Assembly: GCA_947456995.1 (NCBI GenBank)
Contig: CANGVB010000014.1
Location: forward strand, 1-15,341
DNA: 15,341 bases
Direction of reading: 5' to 3'
Origin: Bryobacteraceae bacterium
GTDB lineage: Bacteria > Acidobacteriota > Terriglobia > Bryobacterales > Bryobacteraceae
The notes below the pieces were generated by a model. The model searched no databases. It was not told the origin of the DNA and saw nothing but the letters and a program-made list of their open reading frames with translations. The translations under genes and the position numbers were made by a program. Positions 1-8,057 of the stretch are shown in pieces; within the stretch, counting starts at the first letter, position 1; each line of letters opens with the position of its first letter.

Positions 1-2376
1 GCCTGCAAGGCGAGCTTCGTCAGCTCGTCGTCGAGCCCAGATGGACCAAACCTGGCCGTAGCTTTCTTCCTGCTTGCTGGTGAGGTTGCGATAGAGAGAA
101 ATTCGATTCAGGGCTGCGTAGAGTTGGCGCTCTTCGGCCTTGCCGTTGAGCAGGATCCAGGCCTGCTGGATGAGCAAGTCGACCGGTGGATCGACTTTGC
201 GGGAGTCATAAACCTTCAGCGCCATTTCGCCCAGCTTGGCTGCTTCGCCAGCGTTGCCGAGGTCGTTGTGGATGCCAGCGATGAGACTGAGGTGGTCGGG
301 ATCGGCATTCAGCTTTCCAGCGACGAGGGCTGGCATACGGGAGGCCTCGATCAAAGCAGTTTCATTGAGATTGCGGCTCTTGAGCGAGAGAAGCAGACTG
401 CGCCACACGTTGGCTTCGCCGGAGTTTTTGGCGAGGAGTTCGCGGATCAGGCGCTCTGAGTCGGCAGCGCGGCCTTGCTGCATCCAGATGTCGGCGAGTT
501 GAAGTTGAACGTCAACGGAAACCCTGTCGGGGCCATCCATCCGGATCATTTCGGCGAGGAGCTTTTCGGCCTGGTCTGCGTGGCCGAAGCGAGCCTGGAC
601 ATAGGCGGCACTGCGGAGGAAGCCGGGACGCTTGAGTGCAGCCTGATAGAGGTCGGCTGGCATTTTCTCGATTACGCCGAAGGCCGCTTTCTCTTCTTTC
701 TGCTGCAGAAAGGTGGCGATGAGCCCCTCGTATGCGACGAGGTTGTAGGGCTCGGAGCGTATGACGCTCTGGTAAAGCTCAGATGCCTTAGCGAAGTTGC
801 CCTGGTTCAAGTTGGTGCCGGCCACCTGAAGGATGAGCGTATTGGGCATGGCGAGGTTGTTGGCCCGTGAGATGGCCATGGCGCGTTCGACATAGTTGCT
901 TGATTCTTTGCTCTGACCGATTTCGGCGGTGGCGCTGGCCATAAGGCCGAGGAAGTCAGCGGACTTTTGAAGGTCTGTTTGCACCAGCGCTGGAGCGGAT
1001 TGAGCGGCTGAAATTGCGGCTTTGGCCCCTTCGGCCTGATAACGGGCGTTAATCCAGCCGCGCCAGTTGTCGAGGTCGTTCGGTTCGAGTGCGATGAGCT
1101 TCTCGTAGACACTCGCGGCTTCCTTAGCCTTGCCGGACTTCAGATAGACGCCAGCGAGTCCACGTTGGGCCGCGCCGTTTTTAGGGCGAAGCCTGGCTGC
1201 AAACTGGAAGCGCTCGTTGGCTTCATCTACTTTGTCGGACGCCAGCAGACGAGTGCCTTCACGGAGTGCTTTAAAGAAACGTGAGGTTTCAATGGCTTCC
1301 TGAATTGAGGCGACACCCGGTTGGAGCGCCTGAGCCTTTTCCAGGAACTGGAGCGCTGCGCCGAATTCCTCCTGCTTCATGCGAACGAAGCCCATGCCGG
1401 CGAGGGCCCCAGGGCTATTGGGATGTTGCTTGAGGACGGCATCGAATTTCGATTCGGCCAGGAGGGCTTGGCCCTTGTTGAGTTCGTCGAAGGCTGCCTG
1501 TTCTTCAGGGCTGTTTTGTAGGTTGCGGTCTGCACGCTCCGGCATGGCGGGCATGGTTGCGAGAGTACGAGCCAATTCTGTATCAGAGTGTCGTGAGAGA
1601 TAAGCGCGGATGCTCGAAGCCGCTGCGGGGTTGGCCCCTTCCCAGAGGAGCGCCTGACGCCATGCCTGGCGCGCTTTGGCGTATTGGATGTTAGCGGGGG
1701 TGATGGATTCCAGCATCTTGATTCCGGAAAGGCGGGATTCAGGGCGGTAGGTGTAAAGAGTGCCGAGGGACAGCTTGTATTCGACGGCGTTGGGATATTG
1801 CTGCATCAGGGATTGCAGAGCGTTGGTGGCGCGATCCCAACCGCCTGGTGTTGCGGCGTCGGTTTCGTGATACGCAATGGCCCATCCGCCAGCAGGAGGA
1901 TTGCCGCCGAAGACTTCGTTGTAGATGAGCATCGCTTCGCGGGGCTGGCCGTTGCGGGCGAGCTTGCTGGCCTGATCGAGACGCTGGCGTTGGGAATCCA
2001 TGATAACGGTGGATTCCACTTGCTTGATCGCCCCGCTGGAGGGGTTGACCTGCTTGAGCTGGTCCAGCAGACGGGACGATTCATCCACCTTGCCGCGCTG
2101 CTTGGCATAGCGGGCGAGGCCAGCCAGGGCATCGGGCTGGTTGGGTTCGATGAGGAGGAGTTGCTTCCAGGTTTGTGCAGCAAGATCCAGACGGCCGCGA
2201 CCCTCGAGAGAGCGGGCTTTGCTGAGCAGGATGTCTTTCACCGCAGAGACCTGAGGCACAGTAGATACCTGATTGCCGCCGGATTGTGGTGTAGCGGCGG
2301 GAGCGGCAACGGTGGTGAACATCAACGCGAGACAAAGGCTGGCGGTGAGTTTCTTGGTTTGCATGGAGGAGTTCAT
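1..2376 (-). CDS. bcsC: BcsC-like cellulose export protein, TPR region (3' end off the left edge)
   Basis: The minus-strand frame stays open from the ATG at 2376 to base 1 (792 codons, no stop), so the C-terminus is missing. It begins MNSSMQTKK, followed by a hydrophobic stretch and an Ala-rich end (residues ~10-28), a typical Sec signal peptide. The rest is alanine-rich helical tetratricopeptide repeats, e.g. 'LLIEPNQPDALAGLARY' (~75-91) and 'LIALEPNDLDNWRGWINA'. The segment with 'REAMLIYNEVFGGNPP' (~147-162) closely resembles E. coli BcsC ('EEAVASYNKLFNGAPP', from memory). In BcsC family proteins the periplasmic TPR scaffold is followed by an outer-membrane beta-barrel that exports the glucan; that barrel should be encoded left of the window. 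The gene lies 51 bp downstream of bcsAB in the same operon. No good Shine-Dalgarno precedes the ATG, so translation may depend on the upstream gene. An in-frame ATG at 2364 is an alternative start. Identity is firm from homology and context. Confidence 0.92.
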   Translation of the reverse strand, partial: MNSSMQTKKLTASLCLALMFTTVAAPAATPQSGGNQVSTVPQVSAVKDILLSKARSLEGRGRLDLAAQTWKQLLLIEPNQPDALAGLARYAKQRGKVDESSRLLDQLKQVNPSSGAIKQVESTVIMDSQRQRLDQASKLARNGQPREAMLIYNEVFGGNPPAGGWAIAYHETDAATPGGWDRATNALQSLMQQYPNAVEYKLSLGTLYTYRPESRLSGIKMLESITPANIQYAKARQAWRQALLWEGANPAAASSIRAYLSRHSDTELARTLATMPAMPERADRNLQNSPEEQAAFDELNKGQALLAESKFDAVLKQHPNSPGALAGMGFVRMKQEEFGAALQFLEKAQALQPGVASIQEAIETSRFFKALREGTRLLASDKVDEANERFQFAARLRPKNGAAQRGLAGVYLKSGKAKEAASVYEKLIALEPNDLDNWRGWINARYQAEGAKAAISAAQSAPALVQTDLQKSADFLGLMASATAEIGQSKESSNYVERAMAISRANNLAMPNTLILQVAGTNLNQGNFAKASELYQSVIRSEPYNLVAYEGLIATFLQQKEEKAAFGVIEKMPADLYQAALKRPGFLRSAAYVQARFGHADQAEKLLAEMIRMDGPDRVSVDVQLQLADIWMQQGRAADSERLIRELLAKNSGEANVWRSLLLSLKSRNLNETALIEASRMPALVAGKLNADPDHLSLIAGIHNDLGNAGEAAKLGEMALKVYDSRKVDPPVDLLIQQAWILLNGKAEERQLYAALNRISLYRNLTSKQEESYGQVWSIWARRRADEARLAG

Positions 2377-2427
2377 TGTGGTTCTGTGTTGTCGATAGAT
2401 CCAAAGTTCAAATTGAGATTGCTGGCG

Positions 2428-5400
2428 TTAAGAGCGCAGGCGGTGCTGTGTTTGCTGATTGACCCAAACTTCAAGCCTTGAAGCGATCCAGAAACCTGCG
2501 ATCAAGACAAAGAGCGGGATGATCCAGGCATAGCGCCGCACCCAGTATTCAAGAGCCTCTGTCCAGCGCAGCTCGCCGGTGTGAAGAAACGATGTATTCG
2601 CTCGGAAGGAAGTAAAGCGGCCTGCCTGCTCGATGGCAACGGTGCCGAATACATCTTCGTTATAAGCGGATTTGTCGAGGAGGCGGATAAGGGTGGCCGA
2701 GTTGCGAGTGCTCGAAGTGGACAGTGCGATCATCACGCGGGACTCGTCGACGGGAGAAGTGATACCCTCCAGCACTGCTTCGACGGGAGCTTCGCTGCCG
2801 AGGACATCGTTGAGCCGGCGCAGTTCCATGGCTTTGCCGGTACGGATGAAATTCCAGAACCAGTCTAAGGGTGTCTGCTTTTCATTCACACGGGGGATCT
2901 CGCTGTCGAGTTGAACCGGAAGCCGATTCACCCAGCGGCTGAACAAGGGTTGATCCTGGCCGGAGCCGAGAACGAGAAGGTCTTTGCCTGTCATTTTTTC
3001 AACCTGTGAAGAGTCGGCAACGCTGATGCGGTAGCCGGGCATTCCGGTTTGTGCACCGAAGAACGACATGATGTTGAGGTAGAGGCCGATCTGTTCTGGC
3101 GACATCGTTGGAGGAACGATCACCGCAGTGTCGCCGAGATCGGGCATGCGAGTGAAGGGGAAGCCTGCTTTGGCGAAGAGATCGAGGCGAGGTTGTTCGA
3201 CGAAATGAGAGACACCGCGAAGATCAATTTCTGAGTTTCGCTGAATGATCATCTCGGTACTGCGTTCAGCCCCTTCGGCGCCCTGGTAATCGACCTCGAA
3301 GGCGAGGGTGTTTCTTGGATAGAGCTGGGCAACCGACATCTGGATTGTCTCTGAGAAGACACCAGTGAGTTCGGAGGCTTGGAGTTTTCTTTCGGCAACG
3401 GGAGCGCCGTTGAGCTTGATACGGATTCGGGCCGTTGCCTCTTTGGGCAAGCCGTTGAACTTGAGGCCGAGGCGGAGTGGCACACTGACGCGGGAGCCGT
3501 AGTAAAGGTCTGGCGCGAGGCGGAAGTAAAGCCGTGTGGAGCCGTTGTTGTAGATGTGGAGTTGCTCTGACGAAGAAAACTGGTGGAAGGCTGCCGCCCG
3601 GCCGGACTGCAACCAGCGTGGTGCTTCATAAGGGTTGCGTGGCGTGAGTGAAACGTTTTCCAGGGGAACGGATTCTCCACTCAAAGCTTTAGACGAAGCA
3701 AGCATGCGGGCTGCGGCCTGAAGGCGCTCGGGAGATTCGCCGTAGACGACGAGGAGTTTGCCGTAGGGATCATTCGGATTGTCGCGAATCGCTACGCCGG
3801 AACCGGAGAGGGATTGAAAGGTTCCATCTTCGGTGGATCGATTGCCAGAGGCAACGAGCACCACGGCATGTCCTTGAGGAATGGCCCCGACACTAACCGG
3901 AAAGTCGGTGCCGCGAAAATCTGCAAGAGTGCCAAGCCAACTGGCGATGAGGCCGGCGGATTCGAGAAGTTTCGAAGACGGACGTTCGAGGAAGACGAAG
4001 TTTAATCGAAGCGGCCGGTTGGAGGATAAGTCAAAGAGCGGCATGGGGAGCAGGCGAAGATCATTGGCGAAGGGCAGAAGCCGGCCATCAATGCGGAGGC
4101 TGCTGGCGGGATCAATGCTTGTGCGGAGCTGAGCCTTTTGAGAAGCCGAACAGGAAGTGCAGTGGGCTGAGAGAGTGAATGTAAGCGTGTTCTCGCCCAT
4201 GAGCAATTCGGCTGGAAGGCTGACGATCGAAGTGGATGATGCATTGCCGCTGTTGTTGTCTGACTTGAGTGGCACCGAGGCGACGTCACTGCCGTTCAGG
4301 CTTACGGCGATGCTGCCGTCTTCGAGGGTGAGTGAATGAGCGGGCTGGAAGCGGAGCGTGAGCGCCGCATCTGTTGCCACTTTAGTCACCGGGAGTGCGA
4401 AGGAGATAGACGCTACGCCGTCGGTGCCGCGCAGGAGCAAGGGCTGACGGATGCCGAAGAGCTTGAAATCCTGAACATCGCTGAAGGTGCTGGGTGCTTG
4501 TTCGCCCCTTGTGCCACCGGCAAAGACCAACGACTTGGGCTTGGCTTCATACGGAACCTGAGCCCGAACCTGTAGCGAAAACAACGCCAGGAGAGCCGCA
4601 ATCAAGAGAAGAAGTGATGCGGCAGAGCGGCGCGGCTTCAGTCGACCGGCTGGAGGATCCTGCGCTCCAGGCGTGAAGCCGAAGATGGCTTGCGGAACAG
4701 CGAGGAAGCCACGCAAGGCAACTCCCATGATCGTCGCGAAACTGCGGAAGGGACGGTCGATCTCGGCATCGCGCGAGTTGAGCCATGCGTCGCCGCGAGA
4801 GTAAATCACCTGGGCGAGAAATTCATCCTGTTCGAGCGAGAGGCGGCCGAAGGACAGGCGGATGGACTTGCCTTCCACCTCGACAACTACGGCAGGCAAT
4901 GCGGTCTGACTGGCTTTGAGCTCCAGACCCACTTGAACCGAGTCGCCAGGCATGAGGTTCCAACCGGCAGGAGCTTCAATCTGGAGCCCGCCGGTAGAAA
5001 AGTCGATGCTGGACGTGAGTGCTTTGCCGAACTTTACATCCTCGAGGGCTACGGGAAGTTTGACCGGGATTCGCGACGAGCTGCGGAGTTGGCGTTTCTC
5101 GATCGTCACGGCAATGGCCGCACCAAGATTCACCAGATTGAGAGAAGCCCAGGCGATGTTGACGATGATTGTACCGGTCTGGACATCCGGGTTGCCGAGT
5201 TGGCTGACACCCATGGCGATGCCGGCCATGTTCAGGAAGAGCAGAACGATGAAGGGCCGGGAGATGCGCCAGTCGAAGTAGCCACGGTCCATCTGAGTGC
5301 TTTTGGAGGTGACGTTAAACTTGCCCCACTTGGGGTTGATCAGAGCTGCCATGGTGGGGAAGAGGATGTAAGGCGCAAGCACGGTCTCATACACCTCGTT

Positions 5401-6783
5401 CCAGAAGGAGTGACGGAACTTGCCCTGAATGCGGGAGTTTGTGAGTGTGGCGAAGACCAGGTGTGGCACGGCGTAAGAAAGAATCGTGACGACATAGCCG
5501 TACATATTGACGCGGCCAAGCATGAGGTTTACCAGCGGTGCGGTAAGGAAGATAAGTCTGGGAAGCGCGAAGAGGTAATGGACGGTGCTGTTGAAGTAGC
5601 AGAGGCGTTGGGCCAGGGAGAGGCCTTTGCCCAGCAGTGGCAAGTCGATGCGGAGGATTTGAACCATACCGCGGGCCCAGCGAATCCTCTGGCCGATGTG
5701 GTCTGCCACCTTGGCGGTGGCAAGGCCTGCTGCCTGGGGAAGGTTGATGTAGGCTGTGTTCCAACCATTGCGCTGCATGCGAAGGGAGGTGTGTGCGTCT
5801 TCGGTGACGGTTTCGACGGCGATACCGCCGATTTCGTCAAGAGCTGTGCGGCGCATGACGGCACACGAACCGCAGAAGAAGGTAGCGTTCCAGAAGTCGT
5901 TTCCATCCTGAACGAGGCCATAGAAGAGATAACCTTCGTTTGGCACTTTTCGGAAGATGTTGAGGTTGCGTTCAAAGGGGTCTGGCGAATAGAAGAAGTG
6001 CGGGGTCTGCAGCATGGCCAGGTTGGAATCTTCGAGAAACCAGCCCGCCGTCATCTGCAGGAAGGAACGCGTGGGGATGTGATCGCAGTCGAAGATGGTC
6101 ACCAGTTCGGCATCGGTTTGTTGCAGCGCGTTGTTGATGTTTCCTGCTTTGGCGTGGTTGTGTTCGGAACGGACGATGTAGCCTGAACCGCAAGTTATCG
6201 CGAAGTCTCGGAACTCCTGTCGTGTGCCGTCGTCAAGAATGTACACATTGAAGCGATCGGGCGGGTAGTCCATGTTGAGGGCAGCCAGGACGGTAGGCTT
6301 GACGACTTCGAGGGGCTCGTTATAGGTCGGAATGAAGACATCTACCTTGGGCCATGTGTTGAAGTCTGCCGGTAGCGAGGCAGGCTTGCGCTCGAGGATT
6401 TTGAGGCCCTGGAAAAATCCGAGGGCAAGGATGAGTGCGGCGTAGAGCTCGGCACCGAGAAGCAGGAAGACGAAGACGAGATCCCATGTCCAGGCTGCGG
6501 ACCCTTGCATGGAGAGGAAGTTGTAGGTTTCAGAGCAGCGAAACCAAAGATAACGAGCGGTGCAGAACAAACTGCAGAGCATGAGGAAGAGAGTGACTTT
6601 GTAATCCTGAGAGGCGCGGTTGGCCCAGAGAGCGGCCAAGAGCAGAACACCGCTGATCAGCAACTGGGGTTGCCAGTCCAGAGGAATCGTTGCAAGAACG
6701 CCTAGTCCGGCAATTGCCAGAACGAGCAAAAGAAAAGTGCCAACGGAAAGTCCGATGGGCTTAGAGATAGTGGGGGGATTCAA
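2428..6783 (-). CDS. bcsAB: Fused cellulose synthase BcsA-BcsB (UDP-glucose beta-1,4-glucan synthase with PilZ domain plus periplasmic subunit)
   Basis: The 1451-residue protein joins catalytic and periplasmic subunits that are usually separate, as in AcsAB of Komagataeibacter. Residues ~10-125 hold the first membrane helices. The GT2 domain (~140-400) has the processive synthase motifs: D184-D185 (LDDG), D232-C-D234, FFCGS (302-306), T327-E328-D329 and the Q365-R-I-R-W369 acceptor-site motif. More helices span ~400-560. A PilZ domain follows with R567-SSS-R571 and D594-F-S596-TG-G599, the complete c-di-GMP binding signature. A hydrophobic segment at 720-742 ending in 'VRAQ' acts as internal signal/anchor and starts the BcsB part (~745-1417), which ends in a helix at 1418-1434. 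BcsA polymerises glucose from UDP-glucose and extrudes the chain; BcsB guides it through the periplasm. The start is TTG, chosen because AGGAG lies 7 nt upstream. Lies between bcsQ and bcsC. Confidence 0.97.
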   Translation of the reverse strand: MNPPTISKPIGLSVGTFLLLVLAIAGLGVLATIPLDWQPQLLISGVLLLAALWANRASQDYKVTLFLMLCSLFCTARYLWFRCSETYNFLSMQGSAAWTWDLVFVFLLLGAELYAALILALGFFQGLKILERKPASLPADFNTWPKVDVFIPTYNEPLEVVKPTVLAALNMDYPPDRFNVYILDDGTRQEFRDFAITCGSGYIVRSEHNHAKAGNINNALQQTDAELVTIFDCDHIPTRSFLQMTAGWFLEDSNLAMLQTPHFFYSPDPFERNLNIFRKVPNEGYLFYGLVQDGNDFWNATFFCGSCAVMRRTALDEIGGIAVETVTEDAHTSLRMQRNGWNTAYINLPQAAGLATAKVADHIGQRIRWARGMVQILRIDLPLLGKGLSLAQRLCYFNSTVHYLFALPRLIFLTAPLVNLMLGRVNMYGYVVTILSYAVPHLVFATLTNSRIQGKFRHSFWNEVYETVLAPYILFPTMAALINPKWGKFNVTSKSTQMDRGYFDWRISRPFIVLLFLNMAGIAMGVSQLGNPDVQTGTIIVNIAWASLNLVNLGAAIAVTIEKRQLRSSSRIPVKLPVALEDVKFGKALTSSIDFSTGGLQIEAPAGWNLMPGDSVQVGLELKASQTALPAVVVEVEGKSIRLSFGRLSLEQDEFLAQVIYSRGDAWLNSRDAEIDRPFRSFATIMGVALRGFLAVPQAIFGFTPGAQDPPAGRLKPRRSAASLLLLIAALLALFSLQVRAQVPYEAKPKSLVFAGGTRGEQAPSTFSDVQDFKLFGIRQPLLLRGTDGVASISFALPVTKVATDAALTLRFQPAHSLTLEDGSIAVSLNGSDVASVPLKSDNNSGNASSTSIVSLPAELLMGENTLTFTLSAHCTSCSASQKAQLRTSIDPASSLRIDGRLLPFANDLRLLPMPLFDLSSNRPLRLNFVFLERPSSKLLESAGLIASWLGTLADFRGTDFPVSVGAIPQGHAVVLVASGNRSTEDGTFQSLSGSGVAIRDNPNDPYGKLLVVYGESPERLQAAARMLASSKALSGESVPLENVSLTPRNPYEAPRWLQSGRAAAFHQFSSSEQLHIYNNGSTRLYFRLAPDLYYGSRVSVPLRLGLKFNGLPKEATARIRIKLNGAPVAERKLQASELTGVFSETIQMSVAQLYPRNTLAFEVDYQGAEGAERSTEMIIQRNSEIDLRGVSHFVEQPRLDLFAKAGFPFTRMPDLGDTAVIVPPTMSPEQIGLYLNIMSFFGAQTGMPGYRISVADSSQVEKMTGKDLLVLGSGQDQPLFSRWVNRLPVQLDSEIPRVNEKQTPLDWFWNFIRTGKAMELRRLNDVLGSEAPVEAVLEGITSPVDESRVMIALSTSSTRNSATLIRLLDKSAYNEDVFGTVAIEQAGRFTSFRANTSFLHTGELRWTEALEYWVRRYAWIIPLFVLIAGFWIASRLEVWVNQQTQHRLRS

Positions 6784-6790
6784 ACGAATG

Positions 6791-6795
6791 CTCCT
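6791..6795 (-). promoter_or_regulatory. Shine-Dalgarno site fixing the TTG start of bcsAB
   Basis: On the minus strand AGGAG is followed by a 7-nt spacer (CATTCGT) and then TTG at 6783-6781. This spacing is ideal, and there is no comparably placed ATG or GTG. The site supports a TTG start for the fused synthase. Confidence 0.7.
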
Positions 6796-6842
6796 GATTC
6801 ACCTTGAAAGGTCATGTTGTGGCAGAAAGTGGTTTTGGGCAA

Positions 6843-6867
6843 TGCAGCCTAGTCGCCAGTGGCTGCA
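6843..6867 (-). repeat. Perfect 7-bp inverted repeat over the bcsQ stop codon
   Basis: TGCAGCC (6843-6849) and GGCTGCA (6861-6867) are perfect reverse complements around an 11-nt loop, and the TAG stop of bcsQ falls at the arm/loop boundary. In the mRNA this would fold as a stem-loop between bcsQ and bcsAB. No U-tract follows, so it does not look like an intrinsic terminator. It may be an intercistronic stability or translation-coupling element, or chance. Confidence 0.4.
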
Positions 6868-8057
6868 CTTCGGGGATAGGCCGCAGATTCGGTGGATTCA
6901 GAACGAGTCTGCACCCATTCGGCCAGGCGATGGAAGTCTTCGGAGACGCCGCTGTTGGGAGCGTAGTCCACGATGGTTTGGCCTTCTGCCAGAGCCTCGC
7001 TCACCTCGTCACTGCGTCGGATTACGATCGGTAGCAGCCGGGATTTGAGTTCGTCGCCGAGCCATTTGCGCAAGTCTGTGTGAAGACTTACGTTGTGGTC
7101 GAACTTGGTGAGAATGAATTGGGGTTCAATGCGCAAGCCGGTCTTCAACGACAGGTTGTGAAAGACATCAAGGATGGGACGCACCCGAAGTGTGGACCGT
7201 ACTTCGGGCAATAGAGGAATGAGGCAGATAGATTTGCCGGAAAGCCTGGTTAACAGATTCATCGACATGTTAGCCCAGATGTCAACCATCAGGTACTCGC
7301 ATTCGTCGCTCACCTCATTGAGGCCATCGCTAACCCATTCTTCCGTGTTGGAATGGCCGGCAGTGCTTCCGAAAAAGGGAATCATGCCTTCCTGATGTGC
7401 CTTGGGTGTAATGAGGTGAACCGGGGCCGAGTTGGTGCCTCGGGAGACAAAGAAAGTAGAACAACCGGTTCTTGCTCTCTTTGCGCCGAAGTGCATGGGA
7501 ATCAAGGACTGGTTTGAATTCTCAACAATGCCGACAGGTGATTTATGAGAAGAAAGAATTCTTGCTACGGTGGCGGCTATCGTCGTGTTGCCAACACCAC
7601 CGGAACTGGGGAAGAGCAGAATATTCGTGGTTTGGTGCAGTTGTGAGCTGCTGTCCTGGAGATTCGCTTCATCTAGTGCGGATTGAAGGCCTTGCCAGCG
7701 CGCTCCACGGTTCATTGGCTTGCGCACCGCAAAGCGATTGATCCTGGCGGTGATTTCGACTGCTTTGCTGTGTGTGGGGCTAATGTGACTAACTGGCTCG
7801 GAGGATATTGGCGTAGGGAAGGGAACTTGCGAGGCGAATTCGGAAGCCGGAGTCGTGGCGGATGCAAGAACAGGTTCCTGAATCGAGGATGAATGACTTA
7901 CCTGGCTTTCAAGAACACTTGATTGCGCCTGCTCATTCTCAGGAGTCTGTGAATTCGCGGTAGCCGTGCGAGTTCTTGCAAAGTGCAGATAGTTGGTGGT
8001 GCTGATTCCAGCAACGTGACACAGATCGGTAATGTCGTTTTCAAAAGTATTCAACAC
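6849..8057 (-). CDS. bcsQ: BcsQ/YhjQ-like MinD-family ATPase of cellulose synthesis, with BcsR-like N-terminus
   Basis: A 402-residue protein. Residues ~144-385 form a ParA/MinD-type (SIMIBI) domain with the P-loop-like SSGGVGNTT (151-159) and a switch region 'LMVDIW' (256-261). The lysines of a normal deviant Walker A motif (KGGVGKTT) are absent; E. coli BcsQ also lacks the P-loop lysine. The C-terminal part 'SRLLPIVIRRSDEVSEALAE' followed by '...VDYAPNS' (~339-369) matches the BcsQ pattern well. BcsQ is needed for assembly and polar placement of the cellulose machinery in enterobacteria. Residues 5-27 (ENDITDLCHVAGI...NYLHFAR) resemble the short partner BcsR/BcsP, and a Ser/Pro-rich, probably disordered linker (~30-110) joins the two parts. 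Start is GTG at 8057, just after an in-frame TAA, with GGAG about 12 nt upstream; TTG at 8054 is possible. First gene of the bcs operon, 64 bp before bcsAB. Confidence 0.85.
   Translation of the reverse strand: MLNTFENDITDLCHVAGISTTNYLHFARTRTATANSQTPENEQAQSSVLESQVSHSSSIQEPVLASATTPASEFASQVPFPTPISSEPVSHISPTHSKAVEITARINRFAVRKPMNRGARWQGLQSALDEANLQDSSSQLHQTTNILLFPSSGGVGNTTIAATVARILSSHKSPVGIVENSNQSLIPMHFGAKRARTGCSTFFVSRGTNSAPVHLITPKAHQEGMIPFFGSTAGHSNTEEWVSDGLNEVSDECEYLMVDIWANMSMNLLTRLSGKSICLIPLLPEVRSTLRVRPILDVFHNLSLKTGLRIEPQFILTKFDHNVSLHTDLRKWLGDELKSRLLPIVIRRSDEVSEALAEGQTIVDYAPNSGVSEDFHRLAEWVQTRSESTESAAYPRSAATGD

Noticed and set aside
1684..2481. A 265-codon plus-strand open frame, with other plus-strand frames between 124 and 1603
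   Set aside because: All are antisense to bcsC, whose minus-strand frame has a signal peptide, TPR pattern and similarity to BcsC. The plus-strand translations resemble nothing.
2469..2483. Perfect palindrome CTTCAAG-C-CTTGAAG
   Set aside because: It lies inside the bcsAB coding region near its end, has no U-tract and is a single copy; best read as chance.
4690..6186. A 498-codon plus-strand open frame
   Set aside because: It lies fully antisense to the BcsA/BcsB coding sequence, shows no family motifs and follows from the GC-rich third positions of bcsAB.
6790..6803. GC-N10-CC spacing that would read as a sigma54 element on the minus strand before bcsAB
   Set aside because: Only the GG and GC match; the -12 block reads GAGC rather than TTGC, and the sequence is the Shine-Dalgarno of bcsAB.
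6801..6812. ACCTT-GA-AAGGT inverted repeat in the bcsQ-bcsAB gap
   Set aside because: The 2-nt spacer cannot form a stable RNA hairpin, and there is no second copy to suggest an operator.
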